This document shows positions 53,172 through 61,885 of a DNA stretch of 64,000 nt, in pieces; position 1 is the first letter of the stretch; each line of letters begins with the position of its first letter. The position numbers were made by a program, and so were the translations under genes. The stretch covers positions 300,501 through 364,500 of the forward strand of contig JADJRD010000003.1 of assembly GCA_016712405.1 (NCBI GenBank). Reading direction: 5' to 3'. Under the pieces are notes generated by a model, which saw only the letters and a list, made by a program, of their open reading frames with translations, was not told where the DNA came from and did no database searches. Source of the DNA: Cellvibrio sp. (GTDB lineage Bacteria; Pseudomonadota; Gammaproteobacteria; Pseudomonadales; Cellvibrionaceae).

Positions 53172-54061
53172 GATCTAACCTCGTTTCTCTTTTTAGAAAA
53201 AACATTCGCAAGAAAAATTTGTTCCAGTGTCATACGGTCAATACTCGCAACTGTTAATCCCATGTTGGAAAGTTGGTTGATCACAGTGTCATTAAACTGG
53301 TCGATAGTCAGTTCGTGCAATGAGCCGTTGTGTTTAATGTCAGTAACAGATTCCGGTGCATTGCCCCAATCAATGTGACCAGTGCAGACCACTCGTCGCC
53401 AGCGATCCAAATAGATTTCTTTGTCTTGTGAATCAAGCAATTTGCCTTTGTGCAAAAAGGTGATGGTGTCAGACAGTTGTTCGACATCTTGTGTGTTGTG
53501 TGATGAAAATAAAACACTACGGTTTTCATCACGCAAAATATCTGCGAGTTCTGACAGAACCTCATGGCGTGCAACTGGGTCTAATCCAGTAGTGGGTTCA
53601 TCCAGAATCACTAATTGTGGTCGGCGTGCCAAAATTAATAACAAACAGGCTTTCACTCTCTGCCCATGTGAAAATCCTTTAATTTTCTGTTCGGTTTTGA
53701 TATCAAATTTTCTGGCAAGATCTTTCGCGTAGGCATCATCCCAACTGGGGTAGATGTTTTTAATAAAGTTCATGTGCCATGCCAGAGTTTCTGATTTATA
53801 TAGACGAATATCTTCAGAGGCATAACCAATATTTTGTTTAGCTGCGACTTGTCCCTGCGGTAATTTGTTTCCTAACACTTCTACTACACCTGAATCTGCT
53901 TTGATTACTCCCATTAACAATCGCAGAGTCGTGGATTTGCCTGCACCATTAGCACCAACAAGACCCATCACTTGTCCGTGAGGAAGACGTAGATGTAAGT
54001 TATCCAGACTGAAGTCAGGATAAGTTTTAAAAACACTGGTCATTTCTATAGCGAATTGCAT
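53168..54061 (-). CDS. ABC transporter ATP-binding protein
   Basis: 297-aa ATPase. Walker A VGANGAGKSTTLRLL near residue 38, signature FSHGQRVKACLLL and Walker B LVILDEPTTGLDPVARHEVL are present; the switch histidine is in SHNTQDVEQLSD. It resembles the ATPases coded with ABC-2 permeases. Two adjacent ATGs compete (54064, 54061); GGAGG fits the second better. It is the first of the two transporter genes and is separated from gntR by a secreted protein gene. Confidence 0.92.
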   Translation of the reverse strand: MQFAIEMTSVFKTYPDFSLDNLHLRLPHGQVMGLVGANGAGKSTTLRLLMGVIKADSGVVEVLGNKLPQGQVAAKQNIGYASEDIRLYKSETLAWHMNFIKNIYPSWDDAYAKDLARKFDIKTEQKIKGFSHGQRVKACLLLILARRPQLVILDEPTTGLDPVARHEVLSELADILRDENRSVLFSSHNTQDVEQLSDTITFLHKGKLLDSQDKEIYLDRWRRVVCTGHIDWGNAPESVTDIKHNGSLHELTIDQFNDTVINQLSNMGLTVASIDRMTLEQIFLANVFSKKRNEVRS

Positions 54062-54125
54062 CATGCCTCCCGTCGACTATTGGCGACAAAACCGGTTAAT
54101 CGAAAATAAAAATTGATTCAAACAA

Positions 54126-54606
54126 TTAGAATAATTGATAGGTGAGTTTGGTAGTGCAGGGGAAGTCACCCTCTTTATGCGTGTTGCTACAAGTGTAGGG
54201 TCCACTACCTTTTGCACCTTCAAATTTACCTGTGCCGCCGATAACATTGTCTATTCCTTCCCATTCTCCTTCACTATTACTGTCGCCAGCATACTTAATA
54301 AAAAAGTTTATCGCCGTTTTTATCTTCGTGTGCGCAGAATCCGGAAATTTTGTTAATTTCTTTATGAGTAAAAACAGAATATGAGCAATTAGTTTTACTC
54401 ATATGTAATAAGCCCGCTCCGGCTGCATTAAAAGTTACGCCGGTAACCGTGCCATGAGTGTAATCATCATTATATTTATCCATGGAAGTGCCTCTGTTAA
54501 TGGATTGCAATTGCAACTCACCGGACTTAGGCATTCCATCTAATGCATACGCAAAACAATTTATGAAGAGAACACCCACCAAACTTATCGACATTTTGTT
54601 ACGCAT
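54126..54606 (-). pseudogene. Secreted protein of unknown function, frameshifted
   Basis: Signal peptide (ISLVGVLFINCFAYA) and a beta-rich body (HGTVTGVTFNAAGAGLLHM, CSYSVFTHKEINKISGFCAH). The open frame stops after DKLFY; removing one base from the A6 run at 54300-54305 extends it as DKLFIKYAGDSNSEGEWEGI, then GKFEGAKGSGPYTCSNTHK, to 159 aa with two additional cysteines. The motif GTGKFEGAKGSG looks like a repeated barrel strand of the allene-oxide-cyclase-like type, which is a guess. AGGAG precedes the ATG. It lies between gntR and the transporter. Confidence 0.65.
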
Positions 54607-54684
54607 GACTTACTCCTGATAATGCCTATTTATGAGATTTAACTCTTTATGCGAAAAATTTCTTTGTGAATCTGTGTTAGTAAA

Positions 54685-55062
54685 TTAATCATCCATTAGC
54701 ACTTTTTTAACCTCAGCGATAATCTGACTGTTGCTCAAGCCCATTGCTCTACTACAGCTTATAAATCCGGTTAGATGTTTATCCAAATCGGCTTGTAATA
54801 AATTTTTTTGTGCGTTCACTGCATCGGCAACAAATGATCCCCTCCCTGGTTGCGTCACTATCACGCCTTGTTCTTCCAATTCCGTATAAGCGCGCTTAAC
54901 GGTAATCACGCTGACTTGTGTGTTCGCGCTCAATTCCCTAATCGAAGGCAAAGCCTGTCCAGGAGCCCAATCGCCTAGTAGTATTTTTTGCTTAATTTGA
55001 TCCATGATTTGCAGGTACATTGGCCTGCTATCGTTTTGCGATAAGAAGAGTTGATTCGTCAC
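54685..55062 (-). CDS. GntR-family regulator, YtrA subfamily
   Basis: 125-aa short GntR regulator with an N-terminal winged helix (YLQIMDQIKQKILLGDWAPG, LPSIRELSANTQVSVITVKRAYTELEEQ read in two parts) and a short C-terminal helix pair (DLDKHLTGFISCSRAMGLSN). YtrA-type regulators repress ABC-transporter operons and respond to envelope stress. It starts at GTG 55062 and is preceded by a promoter overlapped by three related half-sites. Confidence 0.92.
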   Translation of the reverse strand: MTNQLFLSQNDSRPMYLQIMDQIKQKILLGDWAPGQALPSIRELSANTQVSVITVKRAYTELEEQGVIVTQPGRGSFVADAVNAQKNLLQADLDKHLTGFISCSRAMGLSNSQIIAEVKKVLMDD

Positions 55063-55071
55063 TCTCGCCCC

Positions 55072-55121
55072 ACTGTGTATATGGTTTATGCACAGTATAT
55101 ACAGATATGCACAGTTGGCAA
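55072..55121 (-). promoter_or_regulatory. gntR promoter with overlapping operator half-sites
   Basis: On the minus strand TTGCCA (55116-55121) and TATACT (55094-55099) form a promoter with 16-base spacing. TATGCACAGT occurs at 55087-55096 and 55106-55115 (19 bp apart), and ACTGTGTATA at 55072-55081 is its inverse with one mismatch. The pair CTGTGTATA...TATGCACAG makes a 23-base palindrome. This is the expected form of an autoregulated YtrA/GntR operator. Confidence 0.7.
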
Positions 55122-55167
55122 GAGGGAGTTGAAAATAAACTTAAAGGTGGGTGTGTTTCAGCTAGCT

Positions 55168-55193
55168 AAAAAAATGCCGACTTGATGTCGGCA
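55168..55193 (-). terminator. Intrinsic terminator stranded by the IS (probably galE's)
   Basis: TGCCGAC and GTCGGCA pair around TTGAT, followed on the minus strand by T7. The only minus-strand gene upstream is galE, now 1.4 kb away behind an insertion sequence, so this is likely the former galE terminator. Confidence 0.8.
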
Positions 55194-55206
55194 CATTTTA
55201 TTAATT

Positions 55207-56580
55207 AGTCGCCCCTGAAAAACCAACTAACGCATTGAAAAATATAAAAATAACCAAAAATAGCGACATCAAATCGACCAAAAATGATAAAATTTCCTTA
55301 CATTTTTGGTCGAAATGGAAAATAAAAAACATGTTAAAAGCCACAGAACAACATCAACAAACGTTTTTTTGGCAGTGATTTAATCGATCAGCTAGACCCA
55401 AAGATCCGCTGCTGCTGCTATCCAACGCCATTCCTTGGCAAGAATTTGAAAAAGACTTTATCGGCGAATACACGCAAGGTATTGGTCGGCCGAGCATCCC
55501 CATTCGCGTGATGGTGGGCTTACTAATACTCAAGCAATTAGAAAATTTGAGCGATGAACGTGTGGTGTTGGCGTGGAAACAAAATCCGTATTACCAAGCA
55601 TTTTGCGGCATTAAAAACTTTCACAACCAATTACCCTGTCATGCTACGGAATTGGTGCATTTTAGAAAACGTATTGGCGCAAAAGGTGTTGAAAAAATAT
55701 TTGTGATGTCTGTGAAGTTGCACGATAAAAAAAGCGGAAGAGTCGATAGTCAATGTTGATACCACCGTACAAGAGAAAGCAATAACCTATCCAACGGATG
55801 GAAAACTCGCCATCAAGATTATCAATCGTTTAAATAAATTAGCAAAAGGCAATAACATTGCGCAGCGGCGTACATTTGTCAAAGAAGTTAAATCATTACG
55901 CATTAATTTACGTTTCTTTCGTCATGTCAAAAAGCGTGCAAAAGCGGTTAAAGCGATCAAGCGTTTGCGTACAATAGCGGGAGTTTTACTGAGGAATTAG
56001 AACGAAAATTACCGCAACTGATTGCCGATAAGCAAACAGAAAACTTTGCGTTATACCAAAAAGTGTTGACGCAAAGAAACATGACAGTGACAAAGTTTAC
56101 AGTTTGCACGAACCGCAGGCTTACTGTGTGGCGAAAGGAAAAGATCATAAGCCGTATGAATACGGTGCAAAAGCGTCGATTGTCACCACCTCAACAGGCA
56201 ACATAATTTTGAGCGCTGTGAGCCATGAAAAAATATTGCTGATGTAAATACACTGGATGAAGTATTAGAAAAAGCACAGTCGGTTCGGATCAGTAAAATT
56301 CAAGAAGCTGTGTGTGATCGCGGCTATCGTGGTCGAAAAGAAGTGAAGGGGATTAAGATTATATTGCCAGAGAATCCGAAGAAAAAGATACGCGTTATGA
56401 ACGTGATTTTTTTGTTGCGTAAAATGGCGTTATGCCGGGAGAAATAGTGAAATTTTTAGTGAGTTGACGCAGAGTGGGTTGATCTGCAGCATCTCAAAAT
56501 GGTTTTGTTCACGTGTGATGGGGATATTGGTGCGGTGAAATTTGTACTGATGGATTTTAAATTGTTTTTCAGGGGCGACT
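55207..56580 (+). mobile_element. Decayed insertion sequence at the end of galE
   Basis: The terminal inverted repeats are AGTCGCCCCTGAAAAAC at 55207 and its reverse complement ending at 56580. The flanking AATT at 55203-55206 and 56581-56584 is a likely 4-bp target duplication. The element is 1374 bp and carries one transposase gene with many frameshifts. By protein similarity it belongs to the IS5/IS1182-like DDE group (IS1478-type). It is shorter than related elements, suggesting an internal loss. Not expected to be active. Confidence 0.85.
55331..56467 (+). pseudogene. IS5/IS1182-like DDE transposase remnant
   Basis: The broken translation includes PSIPIRVMVGLLILKQLENL, SDERVVLAWKQNPYYQAFCG, ELVHFRKRIGAKGVEKIF, then in another frame VNVDTTVQEKAITYPTDGKL, which has the first catalytic Asp, and AVCDRGYRGRKEV, which has the second. 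At least six one-base shifts in runs are needed to join the frames (for example T7 near 55365, AAA near 55400, A7 near 55732). The C-terminal region with the third catalytic residue is not recognised. The gene is inactive. Confidence 0.85.
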
Positions 56581-57601
56581 AATTATCGTATCCATTCGGG
56601 TTTTGGGATTGCCAGCGCCATGCGTCTTGCATCATGCGATCCAAACCAAATTTAGCTTGCCAATCTAATTCTTTTTTTGCCAGTTTGGGTTCGGCATAAC
56701 AGCTGGCAATATCGCCCGGACGACGAGGAACAATTTTATAAGGGACCTTTTTTCCGCTTGCGGATTCAAAAGCAGTCACTATTTGCAATACTGAATAACC
56801 AACACCCGTTCCTAAATTAAAAGCACGACAACCTTGAGTGGTTTTTTCCAATCCTTTTAATGCAGCAAGATGACCCAGTGCTAAATCTACGACGTGAATA
56901 TAATCTCGCACACCTGTGCCATCCACTGTTGGATAGTCATTTCCAAATACACTCAGCTCTTTCAATTTTCCAATAGCGACTTGTGACACATAGGGTAATA
57001 AATTATTGGGTATTCCTGCAGGGTCTTCACCAATCAAACCAGATTCATGTGCGCCCACCGGATTAAAATATCGTAACAACGAAATGTTCCAGTGATTGCC
57101 GGGTGCTTTTGCCATATCGCGCAGAATTTCTTCGACAATTAATTTACTGCGGCCATAGGGATTGGTTGCGGATGTAGCAAAAGTTTCATCGATAGGTATA
57201 GAAACGGGATCACCATAAACGGTGGCGGATGAACTGAAAATTAAATTCCACACTGAAAACTCTTCCATGACTTCAGTTAATGTCAGAGTGCCCGCCACAT
57301 TATTGCGATAATAAGTCATTGGAATTTGGCTGGATTCGCCGACCGCTTTCAGGCCTGCAAAATGCATCACAGCTGCAAATGAATGTGCAGCAAATACCTT
57401 ACGCATTGCGTCTTTATCATTGATGTCAATTTGATAGAGAAGCGGTTCAGTGCCGGTAATTTTGGCTACACGCTTCAAGGCTTCAGGTTTGGCATTGGAA
57501 AGGTTATCGATAACAATCGGGGTGTAACCCGCATTAATCAATTCAACACAGACGTGGCTACCGATAAAACCTGCGCCACCGGTTACTAAAATTGCAGACA
57601 T
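56579..57601 (-). CDS. galE: UDP-glucose 4-epimerase GalE
   Basis: Interconverts UDP-glucose and UDP-galactose in the Leloir pathway and for surface polysaccharides. The 340-aa SDR has the NAD motif GGAGFIGSHVCVEL, the SSSATVYGDP segment, the catalytic YGRSK (Tyr and Lys) and the C-terminus WQSQNPNGYDN. The stop codon TAG is made of the first base of the host sequence (minus strand AA...) and the end of the insertion sequence: bases 56579-56580 belong to the IS repeat. The protein therefore keeps its native end, nearly identical in layout to E. coli GalE. Confidence 0.97.
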   Translation of the reverse strand: MSAILVTGGAGFIGSHVCVELINAGYTPIVIDNLSNAKPEALKRVAKITGTEPLLYQIDINDKDAMRKVFAAHSFAAVMHFAGLKAVGESSQIPMTYYRNNVAGTLTLTEVMEEFSVWNLIFSSSATVYGDPVSIPIDETFATSATNPYGRSKLIVEEILRDMAKAPGNHWNISLLRYFNPVGAHESGLIGEDPAGIPNNLLPYVSQVAIGKLKELSVFGNDYPTVDGTGVRDYIHVVDLALGHLAALKGLEKTTQGCRAFNLGTGVGYSVLQIVTAFESASGKKVPYKIVPRRPGDIASCYAEPKLAKKELDWQAKFGLDRMMQDAWRWQSQNPNGYDN

Positions 57602-57695
57602 ACTTGCGCCCTAATATTCCAGAGGAGGCGGGAGTATACAGCCGAACCAACAAGGTTTCATTACAGATTAAAAATTCGACTTTAAAACCGTCAAT

Positions 57696-57723
57696 AAAAA
57701 ACGGGCGATAGGCGCCCGTTTTT
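57696..57723. terminator. Bidirectional terminator after torF
   Basis: AAAAACGGGCG and CGCCCGTTTTT form an 11-bp stem around a 5-base loop. T-runs follow on both strands. It ends the minus-strand torF transcript before galE. Confidence 0.92.
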
Positions 57724-57744
57724 CTACCGCTTGAAAAATGTAGA

Positions 57745-58426
57745 TTAGAAAACTTTCTTAATAGTTAAAACTAAACCGTTATCACCAAGATCGCCGGCAG
57801 CATCAAGATCAGTTCCAATCATTGCTAAAGATCCTGTCATGAAACCAAAGTCTTTGGTTACGCCAATCAGATAATCTGTGTAACTGTAATCATCATAATT
57901 CTTAACGTCTTGGTTGCCCACGTGAAGATCTAAAGTCCAGGTATCAGCTAATCCAATATTGGCACCTACGTCCAAATATCCGCTACCGTCAGAATCTTCA
58001 AACCCAAAAGATCAGTGACTGAGTGAGAGTATTTTACGTATGCAGGCCAAAGCCCAATTTGCCATAAATTTCGGTGGTGTTTGGGCTAACGGCTAAATCA
58101 TGAGAGGGGTATTGATAGGTCAATACGCCGAAATCATAAGAAACAGCATCAGAAAATTTTCCAGTTTTTCCAGCATAAAAATCAAATTCGATGTTCGCTC
58201 CGCCGCCTGCATCATCAATCCATGTAATGGTTGATGCCCAAGCGCCAGCATAAAAACCGCTTTCATTTGTATAGTCGGCTCCGCCTTGTAAGGCTGCGCC
58301 ATTATCTGTTTGTGAAAGGCCACGATAACGATAGTCTGAGGTTGCGCTCAGGTTGTAGCTCATATCAGCCATTGCAGGCAGGGAAGCGAGAGTTGCAACA
58401 GCCAGTACTAATGTTTTGATCTTCAT
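57745..58426 (-). pseudogene. TorF-family putative porin, two frameshifts
   Basis: Signal peptide (LVLAVATLASLPAMA), then the TorF/CHP02001 pattern DMSYNLSATSDYRYRGLSQT, GGADYTNESGFYAGAWAS and EFDFYAGKTG; the C-terminal frame has MDVGANIGLADTWTLDLHVG and ends LVLTIKKVF with the barrel terminal phenylalanine. Adding one base at GG 58045-58046 and one at AAAA 58006-58009 joins the parts through GPAYVKYSHSVTDLFGFEDS to a 227-aa protein. The family is exported and of unknown substrate. The GAGG site before the ATG is good. Confidence 0.85.
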
Positions 58427-58618
58427 GAGTTATTTCCTCTATTCAATAGATGTTAATTGTTCAAAAAGTCAGTGAATCCGACACCCATAACAATAGCAGT
58501 TACTGAGCCAAGTCTATATTTTCCTTTTATTTCATGATCTTGCTGAGGTAATGGTTTTGGTGGCACCAGAATAAGGCGCAGCTCGAGTGCATAAAATTTC
58601 CGAAGGCACCATTTTGAT

Positions 58619-59606
58619 TCATTTATACCTATCGATTCGGTTTTGTATATCTTGTTGATGTTTGATAAACGAATCTTCTACAGCGGGTTGTCTGTATTGA
58701 TTTAAAACCCATCTATTAAATAATTGCCACCATTTTCCAATTTGCCAATCGGTATAAAGACATAGGCCTGCTAGGACTAAAGAAACGCCACATTTGGCCT
58801 GAAAGCTTAAAGCTTCGTTGGCGACACCATTGCCTATCCATAAAGCAAGTACTGGTGTTATGAGTGTAATTAGCGCCACACTGGCAGGTGCTAGTCTTTG
58901 TAGAACATAGAAAAACATGACAGCGCCACATAATGAGCCAATTACCGCCAAGTAAAGAATGCTGCCCCAGGCTTCAACTGGTGGTAGCTGATCTGGGATG
59001 TGTCCATCTTGAATCCACCAGATGAACCATAATCCTGGCAATGAAAAGACTAGAGCCCCTGTTGCTTGGCTAAAAGCGTCAGGTGGATGAGTTGCCAGCG
59101 ATAATTTTTTTACCAGCACGCTGCTGAAAGAAAATAAAACACTGGATGCTAATATCCCCAAAACACCCCAAAGCGCTTTTAATTCAAGTTGCCATTGTTC
59201 ATAAAAAATAAATGACAAACCTGTAATGGCAATCAAGAGTGATGCAACACGTCTGACAGTAAATGGATTGTCTTTGAGTAACCACCAACTGATTAAGCCT
59301 GTTGCTAATGGTGACAAAGCAAAAATAACGGCAATAATCCCTGATGGAATAAATTGTGCAGATACAGTAGACCAGAGGCATGTTAGGAAAGACGCCTAAA
59401 GAAGCTGCAAATAGTAATTTCCAGTTATTCAGATGTGTGATGAGTTGACGTCGAAAAATTAAATCGATCATGACAGCAAGGAGTGCTGCCAATGTCATGC
59501 GAGAAACAGCAGCTGCGCTGAAACTCACACCATGACTACTCCATTGAATAGCCAAAGGCGTGGTCGCCCAAATTAGAACAACACCGAAATAAGCAAATAC
59601 AAGCAT
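58619..59606 (-). pseudogene. EamA/DMT-family transporter, frameshifted
   Basis: Ten-helix drug/metabolite transporter. The N-terminal frame (MLVFAYFGVVLIWATTPLAI, HGVSFSAAAVSRMTLAALLA) breaks after LGVFPN. Removing one base from AAA at 59388-59390 gives LGVFLTCLWSTVSAQFIPSG, then IIAVIFALSPLATGLISWWL, joining the second frame, in total 328 aa with a hydrophilic C-terminal tail. AAGGAG precedes the ATG. Substrate unknown; many EamA members export amino acids or metabolites. Confidence 0.85.
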
Positions 59607-59658
59607 GACAACACTCCTTAATGTGTTGCCACAACCAAAAACCGCAATCCATAAAACA

Positions 59659-59690
59659 CAAAGGCCGCAGTTTTTATGCTGCGGCCTTTG
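59659..59690. promoter_or_regulatory. Strong hairpin in the EamA leader
   Basis: CAAAGGCCGCAG (59659-59670) pairs perfectly with CTGCGGCCTTTG (59679-59690), leaving an 8-base loop. It lies 53 bases before the EamA ATG in the same transcript. No T-run of length follows on the minus strand, though TTTGTGTTTT is present. It could be an attenuator or a terminator for transcription entering from upstream. Confidence 0.5.
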
Positions 59691-59865
59691 ATGAAACTCT
59701 ACTTAATTCAACAAATTCCGCAAAACAAAGCGCCGCGCACCGCACACCAAATTGGGCGCAGTGCGACAACGAAATGTTTCATGGAATTCAAATTAAGCAT
59801 GGATAATATCTAAATAAGTAAAAGAGGCCGAGACTCTATCGGAGTTTTTTTAACAATACAACAGA

Positions 59866-59895
59866 TTGCTTTAGATTTTTTTATTACTCTATACT
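59866..59895 (+). promoter_or_regulatory. cca operon promoter
   Basis: TTGCTT (59866-59871) and TATACT (59890-59895) with an 18-base T-rich spacer, 28 bases before the cca ATG. It drives cca-folM-corA, which overlap one another. A short weak hairpin with T7 sits upstream at 59829-59852. Confidence 0.6.
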
Positions 59896-59922
59896 GAGCC
59901 TCTCAAAACGATTGGATTTAAG

Positions 59923-61149
59923 ATGCAAATTTTTCTGGTGGGTGGTGCAGTACGCGATCAATTGCTTAATCGTCCGGTAACGGAACGGGATTGGGTAGTC
60001 GTGGGTGCCAGTATTGATGAAATGCTGGCACAGGGATTTCAGCAAGTTGGCAAAGATTTTCCAGTGTTCTTACACCCTAAATCCAAAGAAGAATATGCAT
60101 TGGCGCGCACCGAAAGAAAAAGCGGTAAAGGCTATACGGGTTTCGCCGTGAATGCGGATTCATCGATAACATTGGAAGAAGATCTATCGCGTCGTGATCT
60201 CACCATTAATGCGATTGCTCAGGATGACGAGGGCAATCTGACAGATCCTTTTAATGGCCAAGCAGATATTAATAATAAATTATTGCGGCACGTTTCCCCG
60301 GCTTTCGCTGAGGATCCGTTACGCGTATTAAGGGTCGCACGTTTTGCAGCGCGTTATGCGCATTTGGGCTTTAGAGTTGCGGATGAAACATTAGTGTTAA
60401 TGCGTGAAATGGTGAGCGCGGGTGAAGTGAATTATTTAACGCCAGAGCGTGTCTGGAAAGAAACCCAACGTGCACTGACTGAAAAAAATCCTGAAGTGTA
60501 TTTTTCTGTGTTGCGCGAATGCGGCGCACTTAAAGTGTTATTTTCTGAAATTGATGCGCTGTTTGGTGTGCCACAAACCGCAGCTTATCACCCCGAAATT
60601 GATACAGGTGTGCATTGTTTAATGAGTTTGCAGCAAGCTGTTAAATTATCGGATGATCCATTAATACGATTTGCGACTTTAATTCATGATCTAGGCAAAG
60701 CAACAACACCTAAAGACATACTGCCCAGGCATATTGGCCACGAAGAGCGTAGTGTGCCTCTAATTGAAATTTTATGTCAGCGAATTAAGTGCCCGAATGA
60801 TTATAAAGAATTGTCACTGGCGGTTGCTGCATGGCACACGCATTGTCATCGCGCATTGGAGTTAAAAGCCTCCAGTGTATTAAAACTCTTTTTGCGTTTG
60901 GATGCGTTTCGTCGACCCGAAAGATTCGCGCAATTTTTAATTTGTTGCGAAGCTGATGCCAGAGGCAGAACCGGTTTTGAAGATCGCGACTACCCGCAAG
61001 CCAATTTTTTACACAACGCTTATCAGGTCTGCCTTGATGTAAAAGCCAAAGAGTTTGTTGAGCGAGGGATTAGCGGAATAAAGATCAATGAGGCGATGCA
61101 TAAAAAACGTATAGTCTTATTGCGTGAGTTTAAAAAAGCTAATGTCTAA
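59923..61149 (+). CDS. cca: CCA tRNA nucleotidyltransferase, multifunctional (Cca)
   Basis: Adds and repairs the 3' CCA of tRNAs. The 408-aa protein has the polymerase-beta nucleotidyltransferase head ([21 protein letters not shown] with the acidic metal residues), the [10 protein letters not shown] motif, a helical tRNA-binding domain and a C-terminal HD domain ([24 protein letters not shown]) that gives phosphatase/phosphodiesterase activities in E. coli. Length matches bacterial Cca. It overlaps folM by 8 bases. Confidence 0.96.
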   Translation: MQIFLVGGAVRDQLLNRPVTERDWVVVGASIDEMLAQGFQQVGKDFPVFLHPKSKEEYALARTERKSGKGYTGFAVNADSSITLEEDLSRRDLTINAIAQDDEGNLTDPFNGQADINNKLLRHVSPAFAEDPLRVLRVARFAARYAHLGFRVADETLVLMREMVSAGEVNYLTPERVWKETQRALTEKNPEVYFSVLRECGALKVLFSEIDALFGVPQTAAYHPEIDTGVHCLMSLQQAVKLSDDPLIRFATLIHDLGKATTPKDILPRHIGHEERSVPLIEILCQRIKCPNDYKELSLAVAAWHTHCHRALELKASSVLKLFLRLDAFRRPERFAQFLICCEADARGRTGFEDRDYPQANFLHNAYQVCLDVKAKEFVERGISGIKINEAMHKKRIVLLREFKKANV

Positions 61150-61885
61150 CCTTTATTCTGAAAATCTTGTTGCCTTAGTCACGGGTAGCGCTAAACGAAT
61201 TGGTGCGGCCATTGCAAAAGGTTTGCATGCGGCAGGTTATGATTTGGTATTGCATTATCGCGATTCACAATTAGCAGCTGAAAGTTTAGCGGCGGAGTTA
61301 AATCATCAGCGTGCAAATTCCGCTATTTGCATTCAAGCGAATTTTGATCAGCATGACTCGATTAAAATGCTGGCTGAAAAAACCATGGCGCAATGGCAGC
61401 GTTTGGATTTGTTGGTGAACAATGCTTCAATGTTTTATCCAACACCTTTGGCTGATGCCAGTCTTCAGGATTGGAATTCTCTTTTCAATAGTAATTTGCA
61501 AGCACCTTACTTCTTGATTCAAGCATTAGCCGATGTACTACAAAAATCCAAAGGTTCAATTATTAACATTGCTGATATCTATGCTGACAAACCGCTCGGC
61601 AATCACAGTCTCTATTGCATGGTAAAAGCCGGCAATGTGATGATGACCAAATCGCTTGCGCTGGAATTGGCGCCTGATGTTCGTGTTAATGGCATTGCGC
61701 CAGGTGCTATTTTGTGGCCGGAGTCTGCAATTCATGACACGCAAAAAATTCTGGATAAAATTCCAATGAATCAATTAGGTGGGCCGGATGAAATTGTGAA
61801 TTTGGTTTTATTTTTGGCAAACAAAACGCATTACATGACTGGGCAAATTATTAATGTAGATGGTGGACGGACACTGAATATATGA
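61142..61885 (+). CDS. folM: Pteridine reductase FolM (SDR)
   Basis: 247-aa short-chain dehydrogenase reducing dihydromonapterin or dihydrofolate with NADPH. The cofactor motif is [12 protein letters not shown] (the TGxxxRxG pteridine reductase type), then [14 protein letters not shown], and the catalytic Tyr-x3-Lys is in [10 protein letters not shown]. The end [10 protein letters not shown] is typical. ATG 61142 overlaps cca by 8 bases and is preferred to GTG 61124. Its neighbours folK and folB act in the same folate pathway but on the other strand. Confidence 0.92.
   Translation: MSNLYSENLVALVTGSAKRIGAAIAKGLHAAGYDLVLHYRDSQLAAESLAAELNHQRANSAICIQANFDQHDSIKMLAEKTMAQWQRLDLLVNNASMFYPTPLADASLQDWNSLFNSNLQAPYFLIQALADVLQKSKGSIINIADIYADKPLGNHSLYCMVKAGNVMMTKSLALELAPDVRVNGIAPGAILWPESAIHDTQKILDKIPMNQLGGPDEIVNLVLFLANKTHYMTGQIINVDGGRTLNI

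Noticed and set aside
55207..56580. An active insertion sequence with programmed frameshifting
   Set aside because: More than six shifts in different directions and no recognisable third catalytic residue; programmed frameshifting would need only one.
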